8,776 nucleotides of DNA from Bacteroidales bacterium UBA4788 (GTDB taxonomy: Bacteria; Bacteroidota; Bacteroidia; Bacteroidales; VadinHA17), in NCBI GenBank assembly GCA_002402965.1, contig DHGW01000070.1, positions 1 through 8,776 of the forward strand, in the 5' to 3' direction. Below the pieces are notes generated by a model. It was given only the letters and a program-made list of their open reading frames with translations, had not been told where the DNA came from and ran no database searches. Below, piece by piece: positions 1 to 6,757 of this stretch; position 1 is the stretch's first letter; each line of letters begins with the position of its first letter. The position numbers were made by a program, and so were the translations under genes.

Positions 1-253
1 AGGGCTCCTTGTAATAAATGTGGCCAAACTCATACCTGAAGGTGTCATATTCGGCATATGATACCTTCATAATACTGTCTTCCACCCTGAAGGTGTTCTT
101 GTAGTTTTCACCCAGGGGAGACCCCTTGATTTTGATGACCCAGCCATCGAGGTTCTCGCCGTTGAAGAGCTGAGTCCACTGTTCTTTTGGTTTCGGGGAA
201 CATGAGGAGAGCAGGAGTGTGATGGCGGTGAAGATTAGTAATTCTTTTTTCAT
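1..253 (-). CDS. DUF1080 (3-keto-disaccharide hydrolase-like) lipoprotein, 3' part missing
   Basis: This is the 5' part of a gene that leaves the window at position 1; 84 residues are visible. The N-terminus (MKKELLIFTAITLLLSSC) is a type II signal peptide with the lipobox LSSC, cysteine at residue 18, so the protein is expected to be a lipoprotein. The following residues match the start of the DUF1080 / 3-keto-disaccharide hydrolase domain: LFNGENLDGW at about 35-44, then NTFRVED and the FGHIYYKEP segment near the cut. Family members have a jelly-roll, glucanase-like fold and are associated with glycan degradation in Bacteroidota. The substrate cannot be told from this fragment. The ATG at 253 is preferred because it places the signal peptide exactly at the start; no Shine-Dalgarno sequence is visible. 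The gene lies on the same strand as dxs, 133 nt downstream of its stop, so read-through is possible but not shown. Confidence 0.88.
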   Translation of the reverse strand, partial: MKKELLIFTAITLLLSSCSPKPKEQWTQLFNGENLDGWVIKIKGSPLGENYKNTFRVEDSIMKVSYAEYDTFRYEFGHIYYKEP

Positions 254-281
254 ACGGTTACAATTCTTAATGATCTACGAT

Positions 282-311
282 CAAATAATTCATGAAGTCT
301 TTGTTTTACAA
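282..311 (-). promoter_or_regulatory. possible Bacteroidetes-type promoter for the DUF1080 gene
   Basis: On the minus strand, ATTATTTG (289-282) partly matches the -7 consensus TAnnTTTG, including a full TTTG. A TTG (311-309) lies 19 nt upstream, about the spacing expected for the -33 element. Transcription would begin some 25 nt before the ATG at 253. The first two bases of the -7 box do not match, so this is weak. Confidence 0.28.
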
Positions 312-381
312 TGCTTTATGGCCTACGGCCAAGGTATTCCGATGATGCTGCAGTCTACAATGCTTTATGGCATACGGCCAA
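307..381. repeat. 26-nt direct repeat, two copies, with internal dyad
   Basis: Two copies at 307-332 and 356-381, starting 49 nt apart, share 25 of 26 bases (TACAATGCTTTATGGC, then C or A, then TACGGCCAA). The first copy contains the perfect dyad TGGCC-TAC-GGCCA (319-331), which could form a small hairpin; the single difference weakens it in the second copy. They fill the spacer between the dxs stop and the DUF1080 gene. They may be part of a dispersed intergenic repeat family or a weak terminator, but no T-rich tract follows. Confidence 0.75.
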
Positions 382-386
382 TGCCA

Positions 387-410
387 CTATTGCCTGTTGC
401 CTATTGCCTT
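387..410 (-). repeat. 7-nt tandem repeat forming the last codons of dxs
   Basis: On the plus strand the heptamer TTGCCT(G/A/T) occurs three times without a gap at 390-396, 397-403 and 404-410. On the coding strand these units encode the final residues KAIGNRQ, and the TAG stop (389-387) begins what would be the next unit. Seven is not a multiple of three, so gain or loss of a unit would change the reading frame and the end of the protein. Confidence 0.65.
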
Positions 411-2291
411 AATAACAGCCTGTTCAATACCAACAGCATCATACCCGCACTCATGCCACAGCTCCTGCTGGGTGCCATGCTCCACGAAATAATCAGGGAT
501 GCCCATACGTCTTATCTCAACCGCATATCTATGGTCCGCTGCAAACTCCAGTACCGCACTTCCAAAACCACCCTTGATCACACCATCTTCCACGGTGATG
601 ATCTTCCTGAATTTTTTCATGATCCCGTGCAGCACCTCCTCGTCAAGCGGATTGGCAAAACGCATGTCATAATGCATCACGGAGATCCCCTTTTCTCCCA
701 GCGCCGCAACCGCTTCTGTTACAAAATTGCCTGTGTGACCCAGGCTCAGCACCGCAATATCACTTCCCTCACTTATCAGTCTGGCCCGGCCCACGGGGAT
801 CTCTTCAAACGGCTGCCGCCAGTCGCAAATCACACCTGTCCCCCTCGGATAGCGGATACTGAAGGGTCCCTTGACACTGTCAAGCTGGGCCGTGTACATC
901 ATGTTCCGCAGTTCAACCTCATCCATCGGGGCGGCGGTGATCATCCCGGGAATGTTACGCATAAAGGCGATATCAAAAAAGCCGTGGTGTGTTGCCCCGT
1001 CGGTACCGACAAGCCCGCCGCGGTCCATGCAGAAGATCACCTTGAGTCCCTGCAGGGCGACGTCGTGCACCACCTGGTCATAGGCGCGCTGCATAAAGGA
1101 AGAATATATGTTGCAGAAAGGCACCATCCCGTTGGCTGCCAGTCCGGCAGAGAAGGTCACCGCATGCTGCTCGCAGATGCCCACATCAAATGCCCTGTCA
1201 GGCATCTCCTTCATCATGATATTGAGTGAGCATCCGGTAGGCATGGCAGGGGTTATGCCCACTATCTTCCCGTTCTGCCGTGCGAGCTCAAGGATCGTGT
1301 GTCCGAACACTTCCTGGTATAGCGGATGCTTTGAACACTCTGCGGGTCTGATCAGTTCGCCCGTACACTTGTCAAACTTACCCGGTGCGTGAAAGACGGT
1401 CTGCTGCTGTTCCGCCTTCGCAAATCCTTTCCCCTTGACCGTGACGCAATGCAGCAGCTTGGGTCCGGGTATGGTCTTGAGATCCTCAAGCACGCGGGTG
1501 AGATGCAATACATCATGCCCGTCGATTGGCCCGAAGTACCTGAATTTCAGAGCCTCGAACATATTACTCCGCTCCAGTACCGTTCCCTTGATGCCGTTCT
1601 CTATCTGTGCCGCCAGTATCCTTGCCCTTGCCCCCATGCGCTTGTATCGTCCCAGCAGACGCCAGACCTTATCCTTAAACCTGTTGTAAGTCTGACTGGT
1701 GGTGATGTCAAGAAGGTATTCCTTTAGGGCGCCAACACTGGCGTCAATGGAGATATTGTTGTCATTGAGTATGACCAGGAGGTCTGCTTTCTGGTTACCC
1801 GCGTTGTTCAGTCCCTCGAAGGCAAGTCCCGCCTGCAGTGCCCCGTCACCAATCACAGCCACCACTTTGCGTTTCTCTCCCTTTGTCTGGGCTGCGACGG
1901 CCATTCCGAGAGCTGCAGAGATGGATGTAGAGGAGTGTCCCACCCCGAAGGCGTCATATTCGCTCTCTGCCATACGAGGGAAGCCGCTTATGCCCTTGTA
2001 TTTACGGTTGGTATGAAACTGCGACTTCCTGCCGGTGAGTATCTTGTGTCCGTAGGCCTGGTGCCCCACATCCCAGACTATTTTGTCATAAGGGGTATTA
2101 TAGACATAATGCAGTGCAACGGTCATCTCGACCACCCCGAGGCTTGCCCCGAGATGGCCGGGGTTACTACTGACCTCGTCTATGATATGCTGCCTGAGCT
2201 CATCACTGAGCCTGACAAGGTCGAGCCTGTCAAGTTTCCTTAGGTCTTCCGGGGTATTTATCCTGTCTAACAGCCGTTCTGGTGATGACAT
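387..2291 (-). CDS. dxs: 1-deoxy-D-xylulose-5-phosphate synthase
   Basis: This cytoplasmic, thiamine-diphosphate-dependent enzyme condenses pyruvate with glyceraldehyde 3-phosphate to 1-deoxy-D-xylulose 5-phosphate. That is the first step of the MEP isoprenoid route and also feeds thiamine and pyridoxal synthesis in many bacteria. The 634 residues match the usual length. Visible landmarks are NPGHLGASLG (43-52, with the active-site His46), DVGHQAYGHK (74-83), the ThDP/Mg site GDGA (148-151) through NDNN (176-179), YFGPIDGHD (252-260), GICEQH (371-376, catalytic Glu374), the pyrimidine-domain stretch DRGGLVGTDGATHHG (423-437), RYPRG (480-484), and a C-terminal transketolase-like domain from about 505. 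The ATG at 2291 gives a standard N-terminus (SPERLLDRINTPEDL). There is no Shine-Dalgarno sequence, but a good -7 promoter element lies 26 nt upstream. Oddities: the ThDP motif reads GDGALQAG, where Thr or Ser is usual at the Gln, and the C-terminus is made of a 7-nt repeat. Confidence 0.98.
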   Translation of the reverse strand: MSSPERLLDRINTPEDLRKLDRLDLVRLSDELRQHIIDEVSSNPGHLGASLGVVEMTVALHYVYNTPYDKIVWDVGHQAYGHKILTGRKSQFHTNRKYKGISGFPRMAESEYDAFGVGHSSTSISAALGMAVAAQTKGEKRKVVAVIGDGALQAGLAFEGLNNAGNQKADLLVILNDNNISIDASVGALKEYLLDITTSQTYNRFKDKVWRLLGRYKRMGARARILAAQIENGIKGTVLERSNMFEALKFRYFGPIDGHDVLHLTRVLEDLKTIPGPKLLHCVTVKGKGFAKAEQQQTVFHAPGKFDKCTGELIRPAECSKHPLYQEVFGHTILELARQNGKIVGITPAMPTGCSLNIMMKEMPDRAFDVGICEQHAVTFSAGLAANGMVPFCNIYSSFMQRAYDQVVHDVALQGLKVIFCMDRGGLVGTDGATHHGFFDIAFMRNIPGMITAAPMDEVELRNMMYTAQLDSVKGPFSIRYPRGTGVICDWRQPFEEIPVGRARLISEGSDIAVLSLGHTGNFVTEAVAALGEKGISVMHYDMRFANPLDEEVLHGIMKKFRKIITVEDGVIKGGFGSAVLEFAADHRYAVEIRRMGIPDYFVEHGTQQELWHECGYDAVGIEQAVIKAIGNRQ

Positions 2292-2501
2292 TAATTTAGG
2301 TTGTCAATTGCCGGTGCAAAGATACTTATATTTTAATTTTTGTCGTGTGAACTTATACCCGGTAAAATTGCCGGTAAGTAATCGTCTCAGCAGATGGTGG
2401 TAAAAAATTTCCGTTGTTAATTATTCATCCGGCAAATAAGAACAGCATTGGCCATTTATTGTTTATTTCGCAACAATTGTAAAGCAAAAACAAGTCAGAT
2501 C
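2292..2501. other. divergent intergenic region between dxs and the OmpA-like gene
   Basis: This 210-bp AT-rich spacer must hold the promoters of both divergent genes. It has the strong -7 element for dxs (2317-2324). For the plus-strand gene, TTATTTCG (2463-2470) is a poor -7 candidate that would give a leader of about 25-30 nt. An open frame starting at a TTG at 2448 runs into the OmpA-like gene, but its first 18 residues precede a perfect lipoprotein signal and are judged to be untranslated leader. No other gene or RNA is seen. Confidence 0.55.
2317..2324 (-). promoter_or_regulatory. dxs promoter, -7 element (TATCTTTG)
   Basis: The minus strand reads TATCTTTG here, a perfect match to the Bacteroidetes primary-sigma -7 consensus TAnnTTTG, followed by C. 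It predicts a transcription start about 20 nt before the dxs ATG at 2291. The region about 20 nt further upstream (around 2341-2350) has no clear TTG/TTTG, so the -33 element is weak or absent. Confidence 0.6.
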
Positions 2502-3515
2502 ATGAAAGCACGGAAAATTCTGTTACCGGTACTGTTGATCGCGCTGACGGCGGTCTCCTGCGTCACAGGCAAGAGGTATAACACCCTCACCGACAGGAAT
2601 CTGATGCTGATGGCAGAGCGTGATTCGCTGAAGGCAGAGAACCTCTGGCTGACAATGTCAAACAGGGAGTTGACGACAAAGTCGAGACAGCTCACCGAGG
2701 ATACCGGAAGGCTTACCGGGGAGCTTGAGAATGCCCGTACTGATCTAAGCCAGGCACGGGATGAGGTAAGCAGACTTTCAACCCGTTATGAAGAGCTGCA
2801 GCGGGCTCAGGCCGAGCTGGCTGCAGGAAAGGCTCAGGAGACGCAGAGGCTTCTTGCTGATTTACAGAAGGCACAGACAGAGCTGCAGCAGAGGGAGGAT
2901 CTGATGCGTGACCTGGAGATCAATCTTGACACAAAGAAGGCAACCCTCGAGGAGCTGACCTTTGAGCTTGAGAAGCGCAACACCCGGCTGGCGGAGCTGG
3001 AGAAGATGCTTGATGCCCAGCAGAAGGCTGTGAAAGCTCTGAAGGACAAGGTGTCGGATGCCCTGTTCGGCTTCGAGGACAACGGGCTGACGGTAAGCAT
3101 GAAGAACGGCCAGGTTTATGTGTCTATGGATGACAAGCTGCTTTTCAAAACAGGAAGTTATGAGATTGACGCCAACGGCCGCACAGCACTGCGCAAGCTC
3201 GGGGCACTGCTGGAAAAGAACCCGGATGTCACAATCACCATTGAAGGACACACTGATGACGTGCCTTACAGGGCAGCTCCCGGGCAGCAGATACTCGATA
3301 ACTGGGATCTCAGCGTCAAGAGGGCAACCACCGTGGTCAGAGTGCTGACTCAGGATACACACATCAATCCCAAGCGGCTGGTTGCATCGGGTCGGAGCGA
3401 ACATATTCCGGTTGATCCAGCAAAGACTCCCGATGCACGTCAGAAGAACAGGAGGACTGAGATCATTCTCACCCCTGACCTCACTGCGCTTTACAGGATC
3501 CTTGAGAGTTACTAG
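2502..3515 (+). CDS. coiled-coil OmpA-family lipoprotein (peptidoglycan-associated)
   Basis: The 337-residue protein probably tethers the outer membrane to peptidoglycan. It begins with a type II signal peptide (MKARKILLPVLLIALTAVSC, lipobox cysteine at 20). Residues about 30-185 are rich in Leu, Glu, Lys, Arg and Gln in heptad-like spacing (repeated elements such as RLTGELENA and ELQQREDLM), which indicates a long coiled coil. Residues about 200-325 form an OmpA C-terminal domain: LLFKTGSYEID (213-223), TIEGHTDDVPY (246-256), DNWDLSVKRA (266-275) and QKNRRTEI (314-321). The Asp of the third motif and the Arg of the last are the family's diaminopimelate-binding positions. No beta-barrel is present, so this resembles Pal/YiaD-type proteins rather than OmpA itself. 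The ATG at 2502 is chosen because it puts the signal peptide at the N-terminus. The residues after the cysteine (VTGKRY) lack the acidic motif typical of surface-exposed Bacteroidetes lipoproteins, so a periplasmic orientation is more likely. Confidence 0.9.
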   Translation: MKARKILLPVLLIALTAVSCVTGKRYNTLTDRNLMLMAERDSLKAENLWLTMSNRELTTKSRQLTEDTGRLTGELENARTDLSQARDEVSRLSTRYEELQRAQAELAAGKAQETQRLLADLQKAQTELQQREDLMRDLEINLDTKKATLEELTFELEKRNTRLAELEKMLDAQQKAVKALKDKVSDALFGFEDNGLTVSMKNGQVYVSMDDKLLFKTGSYEIDANGRTALRKLGALLEKNPDVTITIEGHTDDVPYRAAPGQQILDNWDLSVKRATTVVRVLTQDTHINPKRLVASGRSEHIPVDPAKTPDARQKNRRTEIILTPDLTALYRILESY

Positions 3516-3558
3516 AGGCCTGCACTGTCATCCTGATCTGCCCGGTTCCAGGTTTATC

Positions 3559-3680
3559 TGAACCCGCCCGGTGCGTGGAGCCCGGAGCTATTCATTGAAC
3601 CCGCCCGGTGCGTATAGGCCGGAGCTGTTCATTGAACCCTCACGGTGCCCGGCGGCAAGGGTTATTCATTGAACTCGCCC
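3559..3680. repeat. 37-bp tandem repeat, three full units plus a partial one
   Basis: Units lie at 3559-3595, 3596-3632 and 3633-3669, and a partial fourth (3670-3680) continues the phase. Each begins TGAACCC or similar and ends TTCAT. Units 1 and 2 match at 33 of 37 positions; unit 3 matches unit 1 at about 27 of 37, with the middle diverged. A degenerate partial unit may precede at 3534-3558. The right end overlaps the final codons and stop (3664-3662) of the STN protein gene. Units 1-2 carry CCGG cores that could pair, but no classic hairpin with a T-tract is seen. Confidence 0.8.
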
Positions 3681-5206
3681 AGTCTCACCTTTAGTTTCTC
3701 AAGCGCGGTAACAAGGTCTTCTTCGGGCTTCAGGAAGTCGAAGTCCTTCCAGAATCCTGCATCATAGCCTTTGATGGTTTTCGAAAAAACCGAATAAACC
3801 GGGGCCAGCTCCTCATGGTCGAACCTGGCAGCATTGTCAGTGCGGTATTCGGTAATGGCCAGCTCGAAGAAGACATTGAAACGGCTGTTGAAGACTCTCT
3901 TTCTTCCCCTGGCGGTAAAACCCAGGTCACCCCTCACATGTGCGAGATAATACCTGCCGTCGATATGCCTGTAGCGCGCCCTGTATCTCACATATTCAGG
4001 CTTCATTGAATACTCCCTCGGCAGTCTGCTGACGAATGCCTCCCCGGTCTGATCCACATACAGAGGATTGACCTCGAACTCGGCAAGCACCAGGCTGTAA
4101 TTGTCTACGTTGATGTAGATGTCGCCCTGCATGAGGGGCTCGGTAACCCACGACTTCTGTGTGAAGGAGATCACAAAGGCGGTTTGGTCATCAATGGTCA
4201 CAATGTCAGTCAGATGATAATCATAGGTATCATACGATTCCGGATCAAGGAAGTCGAAGAGGTGTCTCATCCCGTCGAGCGAGAGTGTGGCGCTCAGTCC
4301 GGCTTTAAGCCTGACGGCGAGGGTATCCTTTGCTTCCAGGTTCTCAATCTTGCGGCTGCGTATCACCTTGATCTGGTCAGTCTGAAGCGACCTGGTGTAG
4401 GGGCTCTTGTAGATTTTTACCACTGCCTCGGAATAGACCTGCGGTTCCTTTTTGCGATAAACCCCCTCCCTGTAGAATCCTGTCAGTATTGCAGAGGTGG
4501 TGCCATAGTTCGATGCCACTGATGAGATGGTCTTGCGGATGATCATTAGCGGGTCCTGTGCCCTGATAATAATTTCAGGGATGGGTATAAAATCCCTGTC
4601 CATGGTGATTGTCATGACGTTGCCCGGCAGGCTTTTTACGGGAAGCTGCCGGTTGACATAACCAACGTACGAGACTGTCAGGGTGTCAAAAAGGTTTTCT
4701 TCGCTGATCCTGAGGATAAAGTCGCCATTGAAGTTGGTGATTGTACCTTTCCCGCGATGGCTGATTCCGATTGTGGCATAGGGGAGGGGCTCAGAAGTCT
4801 CAGCATCGACGATCTTTCCGCCTATTGAAAGGAAAACCGGCAGGGAGTCGGCCGGCGAGTCCGGTCTGGGGGGCATTGCAGTCTCGCGATAGAGAATGAT
4901 ATGTCTGCCCAATACCGCATAGTTAATTGCCGGGTCACCTGCCACCGAGTCGAGTATCGCACTCAGTTTCATTTCGTCAGGTGGCAGGGTGATGATCCTG
5001 TCAGGGTTTATTATCCGTGAGTCATAAGTAAAGAGATAGCCGGTGAGTTTGCTTACCTCACTCAGGGCTCTGGATGCCTTTATGCTGTTACCCGGCAGTT
5101 TAATCTGCCTGCCAAGCACGCTCTCCTGCGGAAATATTTGCAGGGTAAAAAAGAGCAGGCCGGCAACCAGGGTCACCCGTATCCTTGTTGATCCTGTCGG
5201 CCACAT
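3662..5206 (-). CDS. secreted STN + CarboxypepD_reg-like protein, last gene of the sigma/FecR operon
   Basis: The product has 514 residues from the ATG at 5206; a GTG one codon upstream (5209) is an alternative start. A hydrophobic signal segment (VTLVAGLLFFTLQIF, about 11-25) is followed by an STN (secretin/TonB short N-terminal) domain at about 37-108, with SKLTGYLFTYD and the closing INYAVLGRHIILY. Next is a CarboxypepD_reg-like beta-sandwich at about 127-205 (GKIVDAETSEPLPYATI, TNFNGDFIL, VSYVGY). The remaining ~300 residues start at LTGFYRE (about 241) and form a domain I cannot name. It closely parallels the C-terminal part of the protein encoded at 6758-8056. The gene begins 18 nt after the FecR stop, so it is co-transcribed. 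STN domains normally sit at the N-terminus of TonB-dependent transducers and contact FecR. Here no plug or barrel follows, and the length is far below the ~1000 residues of SusC-like receptors. A role as FecR's signalling partner is inferred. The C-terminus (GEFNE) lies inside a tandem repeat. Confidence 0.85.
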   Translation of the reverse strand: MWPTGSTRIRVTLVAGLLFFTLQIFPQESVLGRQIKLPGNSIKASRALSEVSKLTGYLFTYDSRIINPDRIITLPPDEMKLSAILDSVAGDPAINYAVLGRHIILYRETAMPPRPDSPADSLPVFLSIGGKIVDAETSEPLPYATIGISHRGKGTITNFNGDFILRISEENLFDTLTVSYVGYVNRQLPVKSLPGNVMTITMDRDFIPIPEIIIRAQDPLMIIRKTISSVASNYGTTSAILTGFYREGVYRKKEPQVYSEAVVKIYKSPYTRSLQTDQIKVIRSRKIENLEAKDTLAVRLKAGLSATLSLDGMRHLFDFLDPESYDTYDYHLTDIVTIDDQTAFVISFTQKSWVTEPLMQGDIYINVDNYSLVLAEFEVNPLYVDQTGEAFVSRLPREYSMKPEYVRYRARYRHIDGRYYLAHVRGDLGFTARGRKRVFNSRFNVFFELAITEYRTDNAARFDHEELAPVYSVFSKTIKGYDAGFWKDFDFLKPEEDLVTALEKLKVRLGEFNE

Positions 5207-5224
5207 CACTTTCTTTCAAGCCTG

Positions 5225-6205
5225 TCAGTGAAAGAGGATATATGATCTTCCCTCCCTTACAGAACGAAGGTTAAAGGTAGTGCAAATCAGCTTAACAATT
5301 GTATCATGGGGTTGCTGTTCGAATGGCGAGGTAAGCCTGTATTCGTTTATTTCCGGGTCGGCAACCTTTATTTCTATGTTGTATGCCCGTTTGAGGTCAT
5401 CGAATACCACTCCGAGCCTTTCACCGTCATAAATCAGCATGTCAGTATGCCATGCTAGGTAATTCATGTTGGTATTGCGCGACCGGGAAGCGTTGTCTCC
5501 GGAAATTTTCCCGACATAATCGGGTTCGAGGGTCAGGCTTTGTAATCCGTCCTCACTGGTGACCATAACCTTACCGGATGATACAAACACCTCCACCTCG
5601 TTTGTTGCGTTTTCCGTGATTACGTTGAACGAAGTACCCAGCACTGTTACGCTTGCTTTACCGGCATCGATTATGAAGGGGTGCCCGGCATCAGGAGCTA
5701 TGTCGAAGTAGGCTTCGCCACTGAGCGATACCCTGCGGGTTTCACCCCTGAAATTCTTCGGGTAGGATAACTGGCTGTTGCGGTTAAGGTAGACCGTGCT
5801 GCCGTCAGCCAGGAGCACCTCGACGTTCTTCTCATCGGCTGCGGTAGCCACTGTTATCTTCTGAGGTGCAGCCACCTCGAAGAGGAGCCATCCTGCTCCG
5901 GCCACGATTATCACCATTGCTGCTATCCTTGCAAAGGTCCTGAGGAATGGTGTCCTGCTCACACTCAAGGGTATTGCCGGGCTATCAGCTTCGATCCGGC
6001 CGTTGAGTTTTGCCCATGCCTTATCAACGTCAATTATCTCCTTGTCAGGATCTTTCAGGCTATTCCATTTTTTCATTATATCTTCCTCTTCACTGATCAG
6101 GATACGGGCATTCTCATTGCTGCCGCTCTGCTCACCTGAGAGCCATGCGGCTGCACCGGCCCATTCCCGGTCACTCCAATTATCTGTATATTTATTCTTT
6201 TTCAT
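5225..6205 (-). CDS. FecR-family anti-sigma factor (inner membrane)
   Basis: This 326-residue single-pass inner-membrane protein is expected to bind and regulate the ECF sigma factor encoded just upstream. Residues 1-90 form the cytoplasmic part, with the WLSGE segment near 21-25. A transmembrane helix lies at about 93-110 (RIAAMVIIVAGAGWLLFEV). The periplasmic FecR domain spans about 115-215, with LLADGSTVYLNRNS (131-144), LSGEAYFDIA (161-170), HPFII (175-179) and VLGTSFNV (188-195). The last ~70 residues match the DUF4974 domain common in Bacteroidetes FecR proteins (LIYDGERLGVVFDDL, 257-271). Its ATG overlaps the sigma stop codon by four bases (ATGA, 6205-6202), a sign of translational coupling that would keep sigma and anti-sigma in balance. 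In this family a signal from a periplasmic STN domain acts on the FecR periplasmic part; the only STN domain visible is in the gene immediately downstream. Confidence 0.94.
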   Translation of the reverse strand: MKKNKYTDNWSDREWAGAAAWLSGEQSGSNENARILISEEEDIMKKWNSLKDPDKEIIDVDKAWAKLNGRIEADSPAIPLSVSRTPFLRTFARIAAMVIIVAGAGWLLFEVAAPQKITVATAADEKNVEVLLADGSTVYLNRNSQLSYPKNFRGETRRVSLSGEAYFDIAPDAGHPFIIDAGKASVTVLGTSFNVITENATNEVEVFVSSGKVMVTSEDGLQSLTLEPDYVGKISGDNASRSRNTNMNYLAWHTDMLIYDGERLGVVFDDLKRAYNIEIKVADPEINEYRLTSPFEQQPHDTIVKLICTTFNLRSVREGRSYILFH

Positions 6206-6738
6206 TTCTCTGCAAGTGCTTTTCTAAACTCTTTCAACGCTTTTCCCATATCAGCCTCTACCGTTTTAAGAGAGACAGCAAGTTTGTCAGCAATTTCGGT
6301 ATACTTCATTCCGTCGAAACGGCTCATCCTGAAGATCATTCTGCACCTCCCGGGCAATCTTTCCAGCACCCGGGATACCCTTTCCTGAAGTTCGTTGTAG
6401 TATATCACCTCCGTCACAGTCTCTGATGTCAGCTCTGCACCTGCAATCATCTCGCCGGCATGGCGGCTTACCACTTTCTGGTGTTCGATGTAGTGCAGCG
6501 CCCTGTTGTGTACTGACTTGAAGAGGTATCCGTTCAAAGAGCTTTCTATCTTCATATCCTGCCTGTCCTTCCAGAGCCTGAAGAAGAGGTCCTGGACAAT
6601 CTCCTCCGCCGCATCATGGTCCCGGATCAGCGTTTTGGCATAACGCACCAGCGAAACATAGGAGGACCGGAACAGCTTCTCAAACTCCTGTTTGTCTCCC
6701 TGTCTGATCCTCCCTATTATATCACTGTCGCTCTGCAT
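6202..6738 (-). CDS. ECF RNA polymerase sigma factor, Bacteroides-expansion type
   Basis: The 178-residue protein has the two-domain architecture of ECF (group 4) sigma factors. Region 2 spans about 17-85, with FEKLFRSSYVSLVRYA (18-33), the -10 recognition and core-binding stretch AAEEIVQDLFFRLW (43-56), and NGYLFKSVHNRAL (68-80). Region 4 spans about 118-172, with the helix-turn-helix YTEIADKLAVSLKTVEADM. It carries no extra domain and has the normal length for the family. It starts at the ATG at 6738, 19 nt after the stop of the CarboxypepD-like gene, and ends in a 4-nt overlap with the FecR gene. It therefore sits second in a likely four-gene operon, whereas such sigma genes usually come first. 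Its promoter targets cannot be read from this window; autoregulation from the region upstream of 8056 is possible but unproven. Confidence 0.96.
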   Translation of the reverse strand: MQSDSDIIGRIRQGDKQEFEKLFRSSYVSLVRYAKTLIRDHDAAEEIVQDLFFRLWKDRQDMKIESSLNGYLFKSVHNRALHYIEHQKVVSRHAGEMIAGAELTSETVTEVIYYNELQERVSRVLERLPGRCRMIFRMSRFDGMKYTEIADKLAVSLKTVEADMGKALKEFRKALAEK

Positions 6739-6757
6739 GGGTCATTGCTGACTGCTT

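Noticed and set aside
219..1229. Long plus-strand open frame of 336 codons opposite dxs
   Set aside because: It lies almost wholly antisense to the unmistakable dxs gene. Its translation is rich in His, Pro and Cys, has no recognisable domain, and no promoter is apparent; it is a shadow of dxs codon usage.
2448..2501. N-terminal extension of the OmpA-like protein from a TTG start
   Set aside because: The extra 18 residues (two Cys, charged) would bury the lipoprotein signal peptide inside the protein. The ATG at 2502 puts it at the N-terminus.
2862..3404. Minus-strand open frame of 180 codons opposite the OmpA-like gene
   Set aside because: It is fully inside the OmpA-like coding region, which has a lipoprotein signal, coiled coil and OmpA motifs. 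The antisense product shows no family features.
3516..3661. Rho-independent terminator between the convergent genes
   Set aside because: The spacer has GC-rich repeats with short self-complementary CCGG cores, but no strong stem followed by a T-run on either strand.
3559..3680. CRISPR array
   Set aside because: The 37-bp units are directly adjacent with no variable spacers, and they diverge from one another. This is a simple tandem repeat, and no cas gene is present.
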